From an uncultured Lentisphaeria bacterium (GTDB lineage: Bacteria > Verrucomicrobiota > Lentisphaeria > JABSQK01 > CAJWLW01): DNA of 8,695 nt. This document shows positions 6,369-8,695 of the stretch, piece after piece. The translations under genes were made by a program, and so were the position numbers. Every line of letters starts with the position of its first letter. The stretch's first letter is position 1. Location: positions 1-8,695 of the forward strand of contig CAJWLW010000202.1 of the NCBI GenBank assembly GCA_913042885.1, written 5' to 3'. The notes under the pieces were generated by a model that was not told where the DNA came from, ran no database searches, and saw only the letters and a list, made by a program, of their open reading frames with translations.

Positions 6369-8405
6369 GTGAACTGGCGAATCGGCATCGACACGGGCGG
6401 CACCTTCACCGATGTTGTCGCGGTCAATACCTCTACGGGCGATCTACGGCTGCATAAGGTGCACAGCACACCGGCGCAGCCGGCCCAGGCGGTCATCGAC
6501 AGCGTCCTGGCAATCGCCGACCATGCCGGTTTCGAGCTCGGCGATATCGCTCTCATCGTCCACGGCAGCACCGTGGCAACCAACGTCGTGATCACGCGTA
6601 CCGGTGCCGCCATGGCCATGGTTACCACCAAAGGCTTTCGCGACGTACTCCTGATCCGCCGCCAGAACCGGCCAGAGCTCTACAATCTGCGTTCGCGCCG
6701 GCCCCCGGCGCTGCTGCCACGCGCCAATATCCTCGAAATCACCGAACGCACACTGTCCGACGGTACAATCGATGTGCCGGTGCAGGACGCCGATATCGCC
6801 GCCCTGGCCGATCAAATCCGAACACTGGACGTCGAGGCGGTTGTCGTCGGACTGCTCAATAGCTACGTCAATCCGGCACACGAACGTGCCATCGGTGAAC
6901 GGCTTCAGGGTCTGCTGCCGAATGTCAGTATCTGCCTGTCACACCAGATCAGCCGCAGCCAAGGCGAGTTTGAACGCTTCAGCACCACTGTATTGAACGG
7001 ATACATCCAGCCCGTCGTCAGCAGCTACCTGGAACACCTGGAAGAGCAGCTGCGGACGCATGAGATCACCGCACCGCTATTCATGATGAAATCGAACGGC
7101 GGCGTCTCGGCTGCCAGCGTCACCGCGGCGCGCAGCGTCGAAATGCTGTTGTCCGGACCGGCGGGCGGCGTCGTCGCCGGCTGTGCCCTGGCCAGGCAGC
7201 ACAGCACCGAACACCTCATCACCGCCGACATGGGCGGCACCAGTTTCGATGTCGCGATGATCTACGACGGTGCCGGCGTCTTTACCCAGGAACGCATGTT
7301 CGCCGAGCAAACGATCCGATTGCCGATGATGGATATTGACACTATCGGCGCCGGCGGCGGCAGTATCGGCTGGGTCGACGTGGGGGGTGCCTTACGCGTC
7401 GGGCCCCAATCTGCCGGCGCAGCGCCAGGGCCCGCTTGTTACAGCCGCGGCGGCACACAACCGACCGTGACGGATGCGAACCTGGTGCTTGGACGGCTGG
7501 CCACACGCTCAGCTATGGCCGGTGGTTTCGAACTCGATGTCGCCGCCGCCCGCCAGGCAGTCGACACACTGGCCACTGCCCTGAGCATGAGCATCGAAGA
7601 GACTGCCGAGGGCATGCTCCACGTGGTCAACGCTGCCATGACCAGCGCCATCCGCCGCCTCACCGTCGAACGCGGCCACGACCCGGCGAATTTTTCCCTC
7701 TGCCCTTGCGGCGGTGCCGGTCCGCTGCACGGTGCCGAGCTCGGCCGCGAGATCGGCATGCGCGAAGTCGTTGTGCCGGCGATGCCGGGTGTTTTCTCGG
7801 CCGCCGGGATGCTGCTTTCCGAACTGCGCGAGGAACAGATCCACTGCCACCTCGGTCTGCTGACCGACATGATGCCCGGCCTTCCCGAAATCTTCGACGA
7901 GCTGCTGCAGGAGCCGACCAATCGCCTGCTGGCCAGCAGCGGCGCCACTGAACGGATGAGTGTCGTCCGGCGCCTGCGCCTGCGCTATCTCGGCCAGGGC
8001 CATGACCTCGCCGTCAACCTGACCGATGGCCCGCTGCAGCAAGATGCGATCGAGCATGACTTTCACCAGCACCACAGTCGCGCCTACGGCTACGACTTCG
8101 AGGGCGACCCGGTGGAGGTCGTCGCCGCCTGGGTTTCTGTGTCGATCGATCTGCAGGACACCAAGGCAGCGGTCTGGCCCGAAAAGCCGGTGCCCGCGCC
8201 GGTGTCACGACGATCCGTGATCTTCGACGGCACCGCCCGTGACACGCCGGTGTACGAACGCCCCGATCTGGGTGCAGGCTACGCCGACAGCGGCCCGGCC
8301 ATCATCGAACAGGCGGATACGACGACAGTCGTCCTGCCGGGCATGGCGTTCCGCGTGGACGCCTGCGGACAGATCATTATACAGACGGGTGAAATTCATG
8401 CCTGA
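6369..8405 (+). CDS. hyuA: Hydantoinase/oxoprolinase family subunit A (HyuA-like, ATP-dependent)
   Basis: The protein is 678 residues when started at the GTG at 6369, which gives the usual family opening (M)NWRIGIDTGGTFTDVV. It belongs to the acetate kinase/Hsp70 actin fold: phosphate-binding IDTGGTFTD (7-15), IVHGSTVATNVVI (63-75), LSGPAGGVVAG (261-271), TADMGGTSFDVAM (285-297), IGAGGGSIGWVD (326-337), PGPACYSRGGTQPTVTDAN (353-371), FSLCPCGGAGPLHG (442-455) and, near the end, GPAIIEQADTTTVVLPG. HyuA phosphorylates or activates a cyclic amide or carbonyl substrate together with HyuB; relatives include N-methylhydantoinase, 5-oxoprolinase, caprolactamase and acetone/acetophenone carboxylases, and the substrate here cannot be read from sequence. 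GGGA at 6355-6358 lies 10 bases upstream of the GTG. A TTG at 6333 (12 residues longer) is the main alternative. It overlaps hyuB by 8 bases, so the two are probably translated together. Likely cytoplasmic. Confidence 0.92.
   Translation: MNWRIGIDTGGTFTDVVAVNTSTGDLRLHKVHSTPAQPAQAVIDSVLAIADHAGFELGDIALIVHGSTVATNVVITRTGAAMAMVTTKGFRDVLLIRRQNRPELYNLRSRRPPALLPRANILEITERTLSDGTIDVPVQDADIAALADQIRTLDVEAVVVGLLNSYVNPAHERAIGERLQGLLPNVSICLSHQISRSQGEFERFSTTVLNGYIQPVVSSYLEHLEEQLRTHEITAPLFMMKSNGGVSAASVTAARSVEMLLSGPAGGVVAGCALARQHSTEHLITADMGGTSFDVAMIYDGAGVFTQERMFAEQTIRLPMMDIDTIGAGGGSIGWVDVGGALRVGPQSAGAAPGPACYSRGGTQPTVTDANLVLGRLATRSAMAGGFELDVAAARQAVDTLATALSMSIEETAEGMLHVVNAAMTSAIRRLTVERGHDPANFSLCPCGGAGPLHGAELGREIGMREVVVPAMPGVFSAAGMLLSELREEQIHCHLGLLTDMMPGLPEIFDELLQEPTNRLLASSGATERMSVVRRLRLRYLGQGHDLAVNLTDGPLQQDAIEHDFHQHHSRAYGYDFEGDPVEVVAAWVSVSIDLQDTKAAVWPEKPVPAPVSRRSVIFDGTARDTPVYERPDLGAGYADSGPAIIEQADTTTVVLPGMAFRVDACGQIIIQTGEIHA
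8388..8392 (+). promoter_or_regulatory. Ribosome binding site of hyuB inside hyuA
   Basis: GGTGA ends 5 bases before the ATG at 8398 and lies within the last codons of hyuA. Together with the overlapping start and stop (ATGCCTGA) it supports the hyuB start and translational coupling of the two subunits. Confidence 0.5.
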
Positions 8406-8695
8406 GCCGATCAATCCCGTGATGCTCGAGATCATGCGCAACCGCTGGCGCGGCGTGGCCGAAGAAGCATGTGCCGCAATGATCCGCTCGAGTTTTTCAC
8501 CGAATATCCGCGACCGTTTCGATTGCTCCACGGCGCTGGCGACGTTGGACGGAGAGATCGTCGCGCAGGCGGAAGTCGGCACGCCACTGCATCTCGGCAT
8601 CATGCCGGCAATATTCCGTAGCGTCCTGCAGAAATTCCCTGTCGACAGGATGCGACCGGGCGACGCTATCATCACCAACCTGCCCTACCCCGAAG
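8398..8695 (+). CDS. hyuB: Hydantoinase/oxoprolinase family subunit B (HyuB-like), N-terminal part (3' partial)
   Basis: The window ends after 99 codons. The visible N-terminus reads MPEPINPVMLEIMRNRWRG, then EEACAAMIRSSFSPNIRDRFDCSTAL and EIVAQAEVGTPLHLGIMP, a close fit to the HyuB pattern in which an Arg-Phe-Asp-Cys/Phe-Ser core is followed by Gly-x-Leu/Ile-Val-Ala-Gln-Ala and His-Leu-Gly-Ser-Met-Pro. HyuB is the partner of HyuA in ATP-dependent cleavage of cyclic amides or in carboxylation of ketones and is usually about 500 to 600 residues, so most of it lies outside. At the segment after PGD, where family members usually have Asn-Asp-Pro-Tyr, this protein has TNLPYPE, which differs at the Asp. 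The ATG overlaps the hyuA stop by 8 bases, showing one operon. Family call is secure; substrate is unknown. Confidence 0.9.
   Translation, partial: MPEPINPVMLEIMRNRWRGVAEEACAAMIRSSFSPNIRDRFDCSTALATLDGEIVAQAEVGTPLHLGIMPAIFRSVLQKFPVDRMRPGDAIITNLPYPE

Noticed and set aside
7439..8075. Long minus-strand frames opposite hyuA (169 and 188 codons)
   Set aside because: They overlap each other and the well-conserved HyuA C-terminal region and contain no recognisable motif.

Overview
This 8.7 kb stretch is gene-dense, of moderately high GC (estimated by eye), and comes from a Gram-negative (diderm) bacterium: it encodes a full BamA-type outer-membrane assembly factor with a signal peptide, POTRA repeats, a beta-barrel and a C-terminal phenylalanine. 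BamA here does not read like the usual gammaproteobacterial protein and lacks the common skp/lpxD neighbours on its downstream side. Its N-terminal style reminds me of the Planctomycetes-Verrucomicrobia-Kiritimatiellota-Lentisphaerae group, but that placement is a weak impression from sequence reading only.

Layout. (1) Bases 1-662, plus strand: the C-terminal part of a PhoH-family ATPase of the PIN-PhoH (YlaK/PhoH2) type, whose start lies before the window. (2) Bases 668-3747, minus strand: a tightly packed three-gene set, read from right to left as an MBOAT O-acyltransferase (AlgI/DltB-like), a membrane-anchored SGNH-hydrolase-like protein (AlgJ/DltD-like), and a short ExoY/WcaJ-like sugar-phosphate transferase. 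(3) Bases 3814-6099, minus strand: bamA, 66 bases upstream of the MBOAT gene and in the same direction, so all four may be one transcript. (4) Bases 6100-6368: a 269-base divergent promoter region. (5) Bases 6369-8695, plus strand: hyuA and the beginning of hyuB, the two subunits of a hydantoinase/oxoprolinase-type ATP-dependent amidohydrolase or carboxylase, overlapping by 8 bases.

How the genes may work together. The sugar transferase would load a hexose phosphate on a polyprenyl phosphate carrier at the cytoplasmic membrane, while the MBOAT and SGNH proteins would pass an acyl group across the membrane and place it on a surface polysaccharide. No glycosyltransferases, flippase, polymerase or export proteins are in the window, so the rest of such a pathway must be elsewhere. 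BamA inserts outer-membrane proteins; its link to the glycan genes is positional only. PhoH and HyuAB are unrelated neighbours as far as the sequence shows.

I did not find a clearly new system. The most unusual points are the bamA/acylation/priming arrangement, an Asn at the usual Asp position of the SGNH protein's Asp-x-x-His motif, and a divergent motif in HyuB. I saw no tRNA, rRNA, CRISPR array, insertion sequence or convincing intrinsic terminator.
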